33,270 nt of DNA from Prevotella sp. (GCA_016285055.1 JAEEPZ010000036.1:1-33270), one strand, 5' to 3'. Counted from the first letter of the stretch, positions 1 through 10,526 are shown. The notes: generated by a model not told the origin, from the letters alone. Translations and numbers: made by a program.

Positions 1-77
1 TTACGTATTTCCTGTGCAAATGATGTCGCCGCGACAAGCGCAAATGTGACCACCAAAATGACTTTTCTAAGCTTCAT
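1..77 (-). CDS. N-terminus of a secreted protein (partial, runs off the window)
   Basis: Only the first 25 codons are visible, read leftward from an ATG at 77-75. They encode a classic Sec signal peptide: basic start (MKLRK), a hydrophobic core and an Ala-rich end with S-F-A-Q, so signal peptidase I would cut after the Ala. A strong sigma70-like promoter lies just upstream at 111-138, which supports a real gene. The mature protein is outside the window, so its function cannot be judged. It belongs to the spirochaete part and is divergent from epmA. Confidence 0.7.
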   Translation of the reverse strand, partial: MKLRKVILVVTFALVAATSFAQEIR

Positions 78-110
78 AAATCCGTGTGTTTCTGTATGAA
101 TCATACAAAA

Positions 111-138
111 ATTCTACCACATTTCTTTATCATGTCAA
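111..138 (-). promoter_or_regulatory. sigma70-type promoter for the leftward secreted-protein gene
   Basis: On the minus strand TTGACA (138-133) is followed after 16 nt by TAGAAT (116-111). The -35 is a perfect consensus and the -10 differs at one base. The predicted transcript start near 104 gives a leader of about 27 nt. Confidence 0.65.
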
Positions 139-263
139 CAATTCGCGCGAAAAATATCCTTGGAAATTAAGATAATGTTTAGAATTGCGGGTTCCAGCAT
201 TGAAGGCGTTGATTCGTGCCGATGGTTGCAAACACTGTCCTTTGCATCACGCTGTCTGGTGCA

Positions 264-292
264 TTGATTTTTAGGCCGCCTAGCCATATACT
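264..292 (+). promoter_or_regulatory. Probable promoter of epmA, predicted leaderless transcript
   Basis: TTGATT (264-269), a 17-nt spacer, then TATACT (287-292). The spacing is ideal and the -10 matches consensus at five of six bases. The expected transcript start, six to seven bases after the -10, coincides with the ATG at 299. No Shine-Dalgarno-like sequence precedes that ATG, so both signs point to a leaderless mRNA. Confidence 0.5.
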
Positions 293-298
293 TCCAGC

Positions 299-1390
299 AT
301 GGACTTAGAACTGCTCAAATTCCGCGCGGAGATAATGCAAAAAATCCGCGCATTTTTTATAGAGAAAAATTATCTGGAACTCGACACACCCGCGCTCAGC
401 TCATCGCTTATACCGGAGACATGCCTAGAAGTTTTCAAAACTGAGTACGTGGAGCCGTGGACAGGCGAAAAAAAAGATATGTATCTTGTTCCGTCGCCAG
501 AAATCTATATGAAACGGATTATCTCGCAGCACAAGGTTTCCGTGTTCCAGCTTTCAAAGTGCTACAGAAACGTGGAGTCGGCGGGGCGCATACACAGCCC
601 TGAGTTCACGATGCTCGAATATTACACGATGGACGCTTCTTACAAAGAGTCAATGGTTATAACTGAAGAACTTTTCAATGTGCTGTTGCCGCCGCTGCCG
701 CCGGAAAGCGAACATGATCCGTGGCAGCACCTGCGTCCGCCTTTCACACGGCTTACAATGGACGATGCATTCAACAAATACGCAGGGTTCAGGCTGTCGG
801 AAGCACAGACAACGGCGGAACTCGCGGAGCACGCAAGAAGGCTGGGCATTGCAGAACTGCCGGACAGTCCTTTTTCAAAATGGCCGTGGGACGACCTTTA
901 CGAGCTTATCCTTGTGCAGTGCGTAGAGCCAGCGCTCGTAAACGAACCGAAGCCTGTCTTTCTTATGGATTATCCGGTAAAAGCCGCATGCCTCGCAAAA
1001 GACGTTCCGCTAGTTGGCAGTGACGGCAACCCGCTATGGAAGGAACGATGGGAGTTGTACGCCGCCGGAACAGAGCTTGCAAACTGCTACACTGAAGAAG
1101 ACAACCCAGAAAATGTCCGCGAATATTTTAAAACAGAAGGGCGGCTAAAAAACGATACTGCGCTTATTCCACATGCAACGGACGACGAGTATTGGAAGGT
1201 TTTCAAGGACTTTCCGCACTGTTCCGGCGTCGCGATGGGCGTTGACAGGCTTATTATGCTTCTTGCAGGCCGCAAATCGATTGAGTCCGTGCTGCCCTTC
1301 CCGTTCAGGACGCAACCAGGGTGCTATGAACGCGAGTTTTTAAGCCCGGGCGTTGCGGGAGCGGCGTTTGAGCACCCGCAGGGTGGGTAG
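299..1390 (+). CDS. epmA: Elongation factor P--lysine ligase EpmA (PoxA/GenX)
   Basis: This is a class II lysyl-tRNA-synthetase paralogue that attaches beta-lysine to a conserved lysine of EF-P, so that EF-P can rescue ribosomes stalled on polyproline. At 363 residues it is slightly longer than the usual ~325 and lacks the tRNA anticodon-binding domain of LysS. Visible are motif 2 (residues 89-108, CYRNVESAGRIHSPEFTMLE), the GTELANCYTEEDNP region and motif 3 (GVAMGVDRL, 310-318). The substrate efp lies about 100 bp downstream on the same strand. The start at 299 is kept because LLKFRAEIMQKIRAFF aligns with the N-terminus of the family. There is no ribosome site and the promoter ends at the ATG. 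EpmB, which makes beta-lysine in gamma-proteobacteria, is not in the window. Confidence 0.9.
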   Translation: MDLELLKFRAEIMQKIRAFFIEKNYLELDTPALSSSLIPETCLEVFKTEYVEPWTGEKKDMYLVPSPEIYMKRIISQHKVSVFQLSKCYRNVESAGRIHSPEFTMLEYYTMDASYKESMVITEELFNVLLPPLPPESEHDPWQHLRPPFTRLTMDDAFNKYAGFRLSEAQTTAELAEHARRLGIAELPDSPFSKWPWDDLYELILVQCVEPALVNEPKPVFLMDYPVKAACLAKDVPLVGSDGNPLWKERWELYAAGTELANCYTEEDNPENVREYFKTEGRLKNDTALIPHATDDEYWKVFKDFPHCSGVAMGVDRLIMLLAGRKSIESVLPFPFRTQPGCYEREFLSPGVAGAAFEHPQGG

Positions 1391-1409
1391 CCAGCAACGC
1401 AGTGCGGGC

Positions 1410-1432
1410 GCAGGGCGGGGCTCCGCCCTTGC
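1410..1432. repeat. GC-rich hairpin after epmA
   Basis: GGGCGG and CCGCCC pair around a GGCT loop, extended by GCA/TGC with a one-base bulge. There is no T-tract, so it is not a clear intrinsic terminator. It sits just after the epmA stop and immediately upstream of the efp promoter. Confidence 0.4.
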
Positions 1433-1457
1433 ACCAGAATCTCATTTTTTATATAAT
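1429..1457 (+). promoter_or_regulatory. sigma70-type promoter of efp
   Basis: TTGCAC (1429-1434), a 17-nt spacer, then a perfect TATAAT (1452-1457). Predicted start near 1464. This gives a short leader that contains the GGAGG ribosome site at 1479-1483. Confidence 0.6.
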
Positions 1458-1491
1458 GAGACAGTTTCAATAATTACCGGAGGTACCACCT

Positions 1492-2055
1492 ATGATCAGA
1501 GGCGGTGAAATCAATAAAGGAACCGTTCTTCTTATAAAAAACGCGCCGTATCTTGTTGTTGAGCGCGAATTCGTAAACCCAGGAAAAGGAACAGCATTCG
1601 CCCGCTGCAAAATGAAGAACCTTAAGGACGGCTCAGTTCTTACACAGACAATAAAAACACCTGATATGGTTGAGGATGCGACAGTCGAGACTGTTACATG
1701 CCAGTATCAGTATACTGACGCTGACAACTACGTTTTTATGGACACAAACACATTCGAGTCTATTAATGTTCCGCTTTCACTCAACGAAGACCTTAAATAC
1801 TATCTTAAAGAAGGCGATGAATATCCTATCGTTATTTGGGACGAGAACCCGATTGACGTTAAGATTCCGCAGAAGATGGTTTTCACAGTCGCAGAAAGCG
1901 AAAACTACGTACGCGGCGACACAGTTTCTGGCGCTACAAAGCCGATTGTTACAGAGACTGGTCTTACTGTACGTGTTCCGCTTTTCATCAAGCAGGACGA
2001 GAAAATCCTTATCAACACAGAGACAAACGAGTATCTGGAGCGCGTGAACAACTAA
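1492..2055 (+). CDS. efp: Translation elongation factor P
   Basis: EF-P binds between the ribosomal P and E sites and promotes peptide-bond formation at consecutive prolines. The 187-residue protein has the full three-domain length. The lysine modified by EpmA is visible in the domain I loop N-P-G-K-G (Lys32), which matches Lys34 of the E. coli protein. The C-terminal EF-P signature is present (TVSGATKPIVTETGLTVRVP, then FIKQDEKILINTETNEYLER). The start is fixed by GGAGG at 1479-1483, eight bases before the ATG. It has its own TATAAT promoter and a strong downstream terminator, so it can be a monocistronic unit although it follows epmA. The sequence closely resembles Treponema EF-P. Confidence 0.96.
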   Translation: MIRGGEINKGTVLLIKNAPYLVVEREFVNPGKGTAFARCKMKNLKDGSVLTQTIKTPDMVEDATVETVTCQYQYTDADNYVFMDTNTFESINVPLSLNEDLKYYLKEGDEYPIVIWDENPIDVKIPQKMVFTVAESENYVRGDTVSGATKPIVTETGLTVRVPLFIKQDEKILINTETNEYLERVNN

Positions 2056-2079
2056 TCACAGCGTGCACAAAGCCAAAGA

Positions 2080-2116
2080 AACTCCGTTCATCATAAAGAT
2101 GGGCGGAGTTTTTTTT
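2080..2116 (+). terminator. Intrinsic terminator of efp
   Basis: AACTCCG (2080-2086) pairs with CGGAGTT (2104-2110), with an inner CATC/GATG stem, followed by a run of T to 2116. Confidence 0.85.
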
Positions 2117-2194
2117 ATGAAAACATACGGAAAAGTTACTATCCAAAGAAACAGAAAACGTACCGAATAAAAGATATCCGAAAAAAAGAAGAGC

Positions 2195-2226
2195 AAAAAA
2201 AAGGGTAACTTTTGAAAAGTTACCCT
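2195..2226 (-). terminator. Intrinsic terminator of tRNA-Val
   Basis: On the minus strand AGGGTAACTTTT pairs with AAAAGTTACCCT (2202-2226) and is followed by seven or more T. It begins directly after the tRNA 3' end. Confidence 0.85.
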
Positions 2227-2227
2227 C

Positions 2228-2301
2228 TGGGCGATACTGGAATCGAACCAGTGACCCCAAGCGTGTCATGCTTGTACTCTAACCAACTGAGCTAATCGCC
2301 C
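2228..2301 (-). tRNA. tRNA-Val (anticodon GAC)
   Basis: The minus strand folds into a full cloverleaf. The acceptor stem is GGGCGAT/ATCGCCC, and the D arm contains GCTCAGTTGGTTAGAG. The anticodon stem CAAGC/GCTTG encloses the loop ATGACAC, giving anticodon GAC, which reads GUC and GUU. The T arm is ACTGG-TTCGAAT-CCAGT and the discriminator base is A. CCA is not encoded. It has its own promoter and terminator. Confidence 0.95.
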
Positions 2302-2312
2302 TTGCTGCGGCA

Positions 2313-2342
2313 ATCTTAGCATATTAATCGTATTATAGTCAA
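2313..2342 (-). promoter_or_regulatory. Promoter of tRNA-Val
   Basis: On the minus strand TTGACT (2342-2337), 18 nt, then TAAGAT (2318-2313). The transcript would start about five bases before the mature tRNA. The -35 abuts the AAGGAG ribosome site of the divergent regulator gene. Confidence 0.5.
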
Positions 2343-2354
2343 GGAGACAAGTTC

Positions 2355-2930
2355 ATGAATGTTTATCTTTACTCTGAGGATAGGATGCTTTTACTGGAAC
2401 TCTCGGAAGCACTCCGTTGTATAGGTGAAACTCCGTTCGCTGTGCCAGATTTTGCAACGTTACAAGCATTTATAACGATTACTGATCCTGATATAGCATT
2501 TTTGGACGAAAAGCTTTTTCCTCAGAATAAAATACTTAACGTTCAGCAGCATATATTTGATGTATTTCTCGATTTTCCGGTAACATCGATGACAAATCCT
2601 TTTTTTACGGCGTACAGGGGAAAAGTCTCCGAACATGATTTTACGAAACTCGCACAGCTTGTGTCTGAAATCTCGCGCAAGCATTGTGGAAAACAAGATT
2701 TAAGCCCAAAACTGTCAACACTTTTAAGTTTTTTGATTTTGCACAAGAACGAAAAAATCGAAACAGAGGCTATGATGTATCATCTTTGGAAAGACTGCAA
2801 TAATGCGCACAAAAAGACTCTGCACACATATATTTACAAGCTTCGTGAACAACTGGCAAAAAACGGAAATAACTTTAAAATAGAAAAGGTCTCAAAAAGT
2901 ACATACAGATTAAGAACTATAGAATCGTGA
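2355..2930 (+). CDS. Response-regulator-like protein with winged-helix DNA-binding domain
   Basis: The 191-residue protein has two parts. Residues 1-105 resemble a shortened or degenerate receiver domain (VYLYSEDRMLLLELSEAL, then PDIAFLDEKLFP, with Asp51 the likeliest phospho-acceptor). The conserved downstream Thr and Lys of receivers are not obvious. Residues about 116-187 look like an OmpR/PhoB-type winged helix (SPKLSTLLSFLILHKNEKIE, a recognition-helix-like KKTLHTYIYKLREQL, and a final hairpin ending STYRLR). It is probably a DNA-binding regulator; its targets are unknown. No histidine kinase is adjacent, so it is an orphan here. The start is supported by AAGGAG at 2341-2346, about nine bases upstream. 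This is the last gene of the spirochaete part. Confidence 0.75.
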   Translation: MNVYLYSEDRMLLLELSEALRCIGETPFAVPDFATLQAFITITDPDIAFLDEKLFPQNKILNVQQHIFDVFLDFPVTSMTNPFFTAYRGKVSEHDFTKLAQLVSEISRKHCGKQDLSPKLSTLLSFLILHKNEKIETEAMMYHLWKDCNNAHKKTLHTYIYKLREQLAKNGNNFKIEKVSKSTYRLRTIES

Positions 2931-2973
2931 CTTCAATTTCACTATAGCAAGAAAACAAACTGTTTAAAATACA

Positions 2974-3009
2974 AAAAGCACTAGATGAAAAAATTCATCC
3001 AATGCTTTT
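2974..3009 (+). terminator. Hairpin terminator after the regulator gene
   Basis: AAAAGCA (2974-2980) pairs with TGCTTTT (3003-3009) around an inner stem GATGA/TCATC. Only four T follow, so it is a moderate terminator. It is the last sequence that clearly belongs to the spirochaete part. Confidence 0.6.
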
Positions 3010-3056
3010 GTTGGTGTATTTACGGCGCAACTTGCACGAAACTGCATACTTCGCAT
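3010..3056. other. Junction between spirochaete and Bacteroidota sequence
   Basis: Upstream of this stretch lie AT-richer genes of Treponema type that end in their own terminator. Downstream is the middle of a Bacteroidota GH127 gene with no start of its own. An open frame runs through from an ATG at 2985, but its first 24 codons come from the terminator and junction and resemble nothing in GH127. The exact crossover cannot be placed from the sequence alone. Confidence 0.75.
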
Positions 3057-3797
3057 TTTATTGCCGACGACAGCCGCTTCGGCCAGTATGCCAGCGGCAA
3101 GAAGCTGCCCATCAACGAGGCGCCCATCCTTATTAATAATAATATTGAGGACATAGCCAACCAGTTGACGCCCGTCGCCGGCAAGCCGCTCCACTTCACC
3201 CTCGACACCAAGCTGGCCAATCTTGTGCTTGAGGGCGCGGGTAAGTTTAACGGTGTGCTGCAGCCTTTCTTCGAGGTTCACGATGCGCGCTACATGATGT
3301 ACTGGCTTGCCCTGTCGGAGCAGACCTACAAGAGCTATGTCGACGACCTGGCCAAGCAGGAGCAGGAGCGGCAGGCCCTGGAGGCTCGCACCATCGACAA
3401 GGTGCAGCCCGGCGAGCAGCAGCCCGAGACCGACCACAAGATGGAGACCGACCAGTCGCAGGTGGGCAACACCAACGACACGTTCTGGCGCGATGCACGC
3501 GACGGCCATTTCTTCAGCTACCTGATGCAGACGGGCGGGAACACCAACCTCAGCCTGCGACTGAAATACTGGGGCGTGGGCGAATGGAAGAGCCACGAGT
3601 TCGACATCTTTGTCGACGACGTCCTGGTGAAGGAGGTGAACAACACGGGCAAGTATCGCATCTCGGAGTTCAAGTACGAGACCTATCCCCTGCCTGCCGA
3701 AGTGCTGAAGGACAAGCAGCAGGTGCGCGTGAAGTTTGTGGCCAAGCCACGCAAGCAGATTGGCGAGATCTACGAGGTGAGAATGGTGAAAGACTGA
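3057..3797 (+). CDS. C-terminal part of a GH127-like beta-L-arabinofuranosidase (5' truncated)
   Basis: About 246 residues match the C-terminal end of Bacteroidota GH127/DUF1680 proteins. They comprise the beta-sandwich strands after the (alpha/alpha)6 barrel (IADDSRFGQYASGKKLPIN, PVAGKPLHFT), the motif PFFEVHDARYMMYW, and a terminal beta-domain (GEQQPETDH, RDGHFFSYLM, LSLRLKYWG, FDIFVDDVLV, ending YEVRM). GH127 enzymes remove terminal beta-L-arabinofuranose. The catalytic barrel with its Glu and Cys residues is missing because the 5' end is replaced by spirochaete DNA at about 3010-3056. It lies about 290 bp before susC on the same strand and its own terminator follows, so it probably belongs to the same utilisation locus. 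Family assignment is from the C-terminal domains only. Confidence 0.75.
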   Translation, partial: FIADDSRFGQYASGKKLPINEAPILINNNIEDIANQLTPVAGKPLHFTLDTKLANLVLEGAGKFNGVLQPFFEVHDARYMMYWLALSEQTYKSYVDDLAKQEQERQALEARTIDKVQPGEQQPETDHKMETDQSQVGNTNDTFWRDARDGHFFSYLMQTGGNTNLSLRLKYWGVGEWKSHEFDIFVDDVLVKEVNNTGKYRISEFKYETYPLPAEVLKDKQQVRVKFVAKPRKQIGEIYEVRMVKD

Positions 3798-3925
3798 CAA
3801 CGGCATCGTCAGGCTGCCATTTTCCCCATGACGGAGCGGCTTTGAGGCCGCAAAAGGGCGGATATTTCCGTTATACAACGGCAAGGGGACGGAAGACGTA
3901 ACACTCTGATTGTCAAACACCAAAG

Positions 3926-3965
3926 GAATTGTATTACCTGCAAACGGTAATACAATTCTTTTTTT
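3926..3965 (+). terminator. Intrinsic terminator after the GH127 gene
   Basis: A perfect 13-bp stem, GAATTGTATTACC (3926-3938) with GGTAATACAATTC (3946-3958), a 7-nt loop and a T-run to 3965. It separates GH127 from the sus operon. The rest of 3798-4087 holds only two small GC hairpins and the susC promoter region. Confidence 0.9.
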
Positions 3966-3990
3966 ACATGCGCATGTCACGAAATGTAGC

Positions 3991-3999
3991 TAATTTTGC
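3991..3999 (+). promoter_or_regulatory. Candidate Bacteroidota -7 box of the sus operon
   Basis: TAATTTTGC fits the TAnnTTTGC consensus of the Bacteroidota primary sigma factor. No good TTTG is found 19-21 nt upstream, so an activator may be required. The ATG of susC is 89 bp downstream. Confidence 0.4.
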
Positions 4000-4087
4000 A
4001 AACGATAACGGAAACGCAAACCTTGACGGGAACACGAGCCTTGACGATAACAACAACAATCAACGATAAACGAAAACCAAGAAAAGT

Positions 4088-7237
<3,150 letters not shown>

Positions 7238-7267
7238 TGAATAGTTGATAGTTAATAGTTGACAGTT
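7238..7267 (+). repeat. Heptamer repeat spacer between susC and susD
   Basis: The 30-bp spacer is almost entirely units of the pattern TAGTTGA (TAGTGAA, TAGTTGA, TAGTTAA, TAGTTGA). It runs directly into the susD ATG without a Shine-Dalgarno site. The unit resembles the GTTGAGA repeat of 17282-17498. Confidence 0.75.
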
Positions 7268-9223
7268 ATGATTACCAAAAGCATCAAACATATAGTTGCC
7301 GCTTTCTGCGTAGGTTGCGGCATCGCCACAACGCCGGCCCTCACCTCCTGCAGCGACTACCTCGACAAGGAGCCCGACACCGAGCTCACCACCGACATGG
7401 TGTTCCAAAACCGCGACAAGGTCTATGCCTGGCTGGCCAATGTCTATAACACCATTCTCCACGCTCCCGACAAGTGGAGCCTCACCCGCGACGGCTACGA
7501 GGTGATGGCCGACGACATGGTGCCCTCAGAACGCTGGCAACAGTGGGACTGGGCCGAGAGCATCGGCAAAATCACCGGCAAGTGGACCATCAACAGCACG
7601 TGGGCCGGCGACCTCTGGGCCCGTATGCCCCAAGGCATCCGCCACGGCTACATCTTCAACAACATGGTGAAGGCCATGCCCGACCACGACCTGCCGCAGA
7701 GCGAAGTGGACAACATGAAGGCCGAAGTAAAGTTTCTCACCGCCTACGCCTGGTGGCTCATGGCCGAGAACTACGGCGGCATTCCCTTCACACCTGGCTA
7801 TATCGCACCGAGCGACGCCCCCATCAGCGAGCTGCTGGTAGGACAGGCTAAGTTCGACGACGTCGTCGACTACTGCGACAAGGAGATGCTCGAGGCGGCC
7901 AACGCCCTGCCCGCCGTCTATCAGGATCCCTCGAAATACGGACGCATCAACAAGATCATGGCCCTGACGCAGCGCTCACGTATGCTGCTCTTCGCCGCCA
8001 GCCCGCTGGTGAACGGCAACCCTTGGTACACCGACTATGTGAACGACAAGGGCGAGCAGATCTTCAACCCCACCTACGACCAGCAGAAGTGGGTGAAGGC
8101 TGCCGAGGCCTGCAAGCTCGTCATCGACGAGGCCGAGGCTGCCGGCTACGAGCTTTATAAGGAGATGGGGCCCAACGGCAAGATCGACCCGTTCATGTCT
8201 ACCTACAACGTGCACATCAAGCGCTGGAGCGAGGGCAACCACGAGATTACCTTCCCCATCACGAAGGAGAGCAACTATCACGGCACATTCCTCCGCGTCG
8301 TCTCCGTGCGTGACTTCGGCGGCGGCAACGGCCTGGGCGTCTATCAGGGACTCGTCGATGCTTTCTTCATGGAGAACGGTCTGCCCATCACCGACCCGAA
8401 GTCGGGCTACACCGAGGAGGGCTTCTCAACGACAGTGGAGAGCCGCCCCGACCAGACCGTATGGAAGTACGGCACAGGCAAGGAGGGCGAGATCACCGCA
8501 CGCAACACCTACAACATGTACACTCACCGCGAGCCGCGTTTCTACAATGCCGTGTCCTTCCACAACGCATGGCTGGCCGTCGACAACCGTGCCTACAACT
8601 TCCTCTACAACGGCAAGGACAACATTCAAAGCAGCTCGCCTCACGATGCACCGCAGAACGGCTATCTCGCACGCAAGTCTCTCTGTGTCACCGACAACTA
8701 CAAGACGGGCGAGGTGACCGGCCGCCAGGGCTTCACCTATCGTCTGGCCTTCACCTACCTCGACTATGCTGAGGCCGTGAACGAGGCTTACGACGATGCT
8801 GCCCACCGTCAGGACGCCATCAAGTACGTCAACCTCATCCGCGAGCGTGCCGGCGTGCGGCAGTACACCTTCGACGCTGTGCCCGACGATGACCCCGACT
8901 ACATCCGTATTCAGAACACGCAGGACGACGTGCGCCGTGTGGTGCGCATGGAGCGCCGTGTGGAGCTGTGCTGCGAGAACAACCGCTGGTACGACATCCG
9001 CCGTTGGAAGATTGCAGAGCAGATACCCGAGATGTGTGGCGACTGCTACGGCATGAACGCCCTCGACCGCACAGGACGCACCAAAGAGGGATTCCACGTG
9101 CGCACCAAGTTCTTCACACGCGTATGGAAGCGCCAGTATTACTGGTTCCCCATCTACGTCGACGAGTTTGAGAAGAACCCCAACCTGAAGGAGGCTCCCT
9201 TCTGGCTGGAAGGAGAAGAATAA
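7268..9223 (+). CDS. SusD/RagB-family glycan-binding lipoprotein
   Basis: The 651-residue lid of the SusCD importer. The signal peptide ends in a lipobox L-T-S-C (Cys28), followed by SDYLDKEPDTEL, the typical N-terminus of SusD proteins. The TPR-rich fold is visible in AEVKFLTAYAWWLMAENYGG, and the C-terminal SusD/RagB signature in AIKYVNLIRERAGV and RRVELCCENNRWYDIRRW. The protein sits on the outside of the outer membrane, binds glycan and closes over SusC. I chose the ATG at 7268 rather than the in-frame TTG nine bases earlier, because the TTG lies in the heptamer spacer. It is co-transcribed with susC. Confidence 0.96.
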   Translation: MITKSIKHIVAAFCVGCGIATTPALTSCSDYLDKEPDTELTTDMVFQNRDKVYAWLANVYNTILHAPDKWSLTRDGYEVMADDMVPSERWQQWDWAESIGKITGKWTINSTWAGDLWARMPQGIRHGYIFNNMVKAMPDHDLPQSEVDNMKAEVKFLTAYAWWLMAENYGGIPFTPGYIAPSDAPISELLVGQAKFDDVVDYCDKEMLEAANALPAVYQDPSKYGRINKIMALTQRSRMLLFAASPLVNGNPWYTDYVNDKGEQIFNPTYDQQKWVKAAEACKLVIDEAEAAGYELYKEMGPNGKIDPFMSTYNVHIKRWSEGNHEITFPITKESNYHGTFLRVVSVRDFGGGNGLGVYQGLVDAFFMENGLPITDPKSGYTEEGFSTTVESRPDQTVWKYGTGKEGEITARNTYNMYTHREPRFYNAVSFHNAWLAVDNRAYNFLYNGKDNIQSSSPHDAPQNGYLARKSLCVTDNYKTGEVTGRQGFTYRLAFTYLDYAEAVNEAYDDAAHRQDAIKYVNLIRERAGVRQYTFDAVPDDDPDYIRIQNTQDDVRRVVRMERRVELCCENNRWYDIRRWKIAEQIPEMCGDCYGMNALDRTGRTKEGFHVRTKFFTRVWKRQYYWFPIYVDEFEKNPNLKEAPFWLEGEE

Positions 9224-9314
9224 TTGATAGTTGATAGTGAACAGTTGATAGTTGATAGTTATGATTACCATGAATATCAGTTAGTTGATAGTGAATAGTT
9301 TTTAGTTTATAGTT
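9224..9314 (+). repeat. Heptamer repeat spacer with duplicated false start between susD and the SusE-like gene
   Basis: The 91-bp spacer is made of AGTTGAT-type heptamers in two blocks. Each block ends in the same 25-nt segment (9255-9279 and 9309-9333, 54 bp apart) that carries ATGATTACCATGAATATCA. The first copy opens a seven-codon frame that ends at TAG; the second is the real gene start. This is a tandem duplication of the spacer and start region. Confidence 0.8.
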
Positions 9315-10478
9315 ATGATTACCATGAATATCAAATATTTCCGTGCCAGTATTCTTTGCTTCCTGTGTGCTCTCTGTGTTAGCTGCAACGAGGATCCCGA
9401 ATACTTCCAGTTAGAGACTTACCCCGACCAGATGCACATCAGCGTGTCGCAGGAAGAGATTGAGTTCAACAAGGGCATCGCCAACCAGCCCGCACTCACC
9501 TTCAACTGGCAGAAGGCCGTCAGCCCCATCAATGCTGCCGACGAGGTGACCTATAAGATTGGCTTCTACGACACCAACCAGAAGACGGAGAACCACTCTG
9601 AGTTCATCGACCTGGGCGATGTCACCACCGCCTCGTTCACCCACGACGAGCTGAACTCCATCGTCTCGCGATGGGTCATACCCGGACAGCCGCTGCAGGT
9701 CACTGCACAGCTGCTGGCCATCGTCCACAACAAGGAGAAGTATGTCAAGCCCATACAGTCTACCGTCAACTTCACCGCCACCTGCTATGAGAAGTACCCC
9801 ACCTACATGTACTTCCGCTATACTGACAATGTGACAGGGACGACGAAGACCGAGCGCATGGAGCAGCGGCAGATGGGCACAGGCATCTATGAGGTGACGC
9901 TCAACGTAGAGCCGTGCAGCTTCTATTTCCTCACCACCCTCGAGGACTATCCCGCCTACGGCGTAGCGGCCAACCAGCCCGAGAAGCCCGGCATCTACAA
10001 GATGGACTACGTCACCAGCGGCACCGTCAACCAGTTCTCTACCGTAGAATACGGCCGACGCACCATCGTCATCGACACCAACGCTGAGCAGAACAACTGC
10101 CGCATGTACCTGCCCCTGCCGTCGTCGAACATGCCCTGGATAGCCGGCAATGGCACCGATGTGGGCTGGGAGACCAACCAGCCTGCCGGCAAGTTCACAG
10201 TGGCAGACCCGCTGCACGAGCCTTACATCTACACCTGGACGGGCAACCTCATCGCCGGAGGTGAGTTCAAGATTGGCCTGGGAACAGGATGGGGCGACCA
10301 GTTCTTCTATGCTCCCGCAGCCAACGAAGACCCCTTTGCCAACGACACGCTCCTGCCCTACCGTCTGCAGGACGAGGGTGGAGACCTGAAGTGGGTGCCC
10401 ACGAAGAGCGGAGCCTACACCGTCAAGATCTCGCTGCTCATTGGCGACATGTACATCAAACTGTTTCCCGTAAACTAA
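9315..10478 (+). CDS. SusE/SusF-like outer-membrane glycan-binding lipoprotein
   Basis: A 387-residue lipoprotein. The signal peptide ends in C-V-S-C (Cys24), with Asn-Glu-Asp after the Cys, a pattern typical of surface export in Bacteroidota. Residues about 40-150 look like a SusE-type immunoglobulin domain (ALTFNWQKAV, EVTYKIGFYD). The C-terminal third resembles SusE/F carbohydrate-binding modules (EPYIYTWTGNLIAGGEFKIG, then GDQFFYAPAANEDP and SGAYTVKISLLIGDMYIKLF). It would hold glycan at the cell surface for the SusCD pair. The -3 residue of the lipobox is Cys, which is unusual. The start is the second of two duplicated ATGATTACC sites and is the only one that leads into the long frame. 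Confidence 0.85.
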   Translation: MITMNIKYFRASILCFLCALCVSCNEDPEYFQLETYPDQMHISVSQEEIEFNKGIANQPALTFNWQKAVSPINAADEVTYKIGFYDTNQKTENHSEFIDLGDVTTASFTHDELNSIVSRWVIPGQPLQVTAQLLAIVHNKEKYVKPIQSTVNFTATCYEKYPTYMYFRYTDNVTGTTKTERMEQRQMGTGIYEVTLNVEPCSFYFLTTLEDYPAYGVAANQPEKPGIYKMDYVTSGTVNQFSTVEYGRRTIVIDTNAEQNNCRMYLPLPSSNMPWIAGNGTDVGWETNQPAGKFTVADPLHEPYIYTWTGNLIAGGEFKIGLGTGWGDQFFYAPAANEDPFANDTLLPYRLQDEGGDLKWVPTKSGAYTVKISLLIGDMYIKLFPVN

Positions 10479-10526
10479 TCACGACCAGTATGTTGCGCCA
10501 CTGACGCAACCATCAACCCCAACAAT

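Noticed and set aside
2985..3056. ATG at 2985 as the true start of the GH127 gene
   Set aside because: The first 24 codons come from the spirochaete terminator and the junction and are unlike GH127. A real gene would be more than 400 residues longer at this end.
2964..3980. Minus-strand open frame of 338 codons opposite the GH127 fragment
   Set aside because: It crosses the chimeric junction and the terminator at 3926-3965, and its protein has no motif. GH127 homology is on the plus strand.
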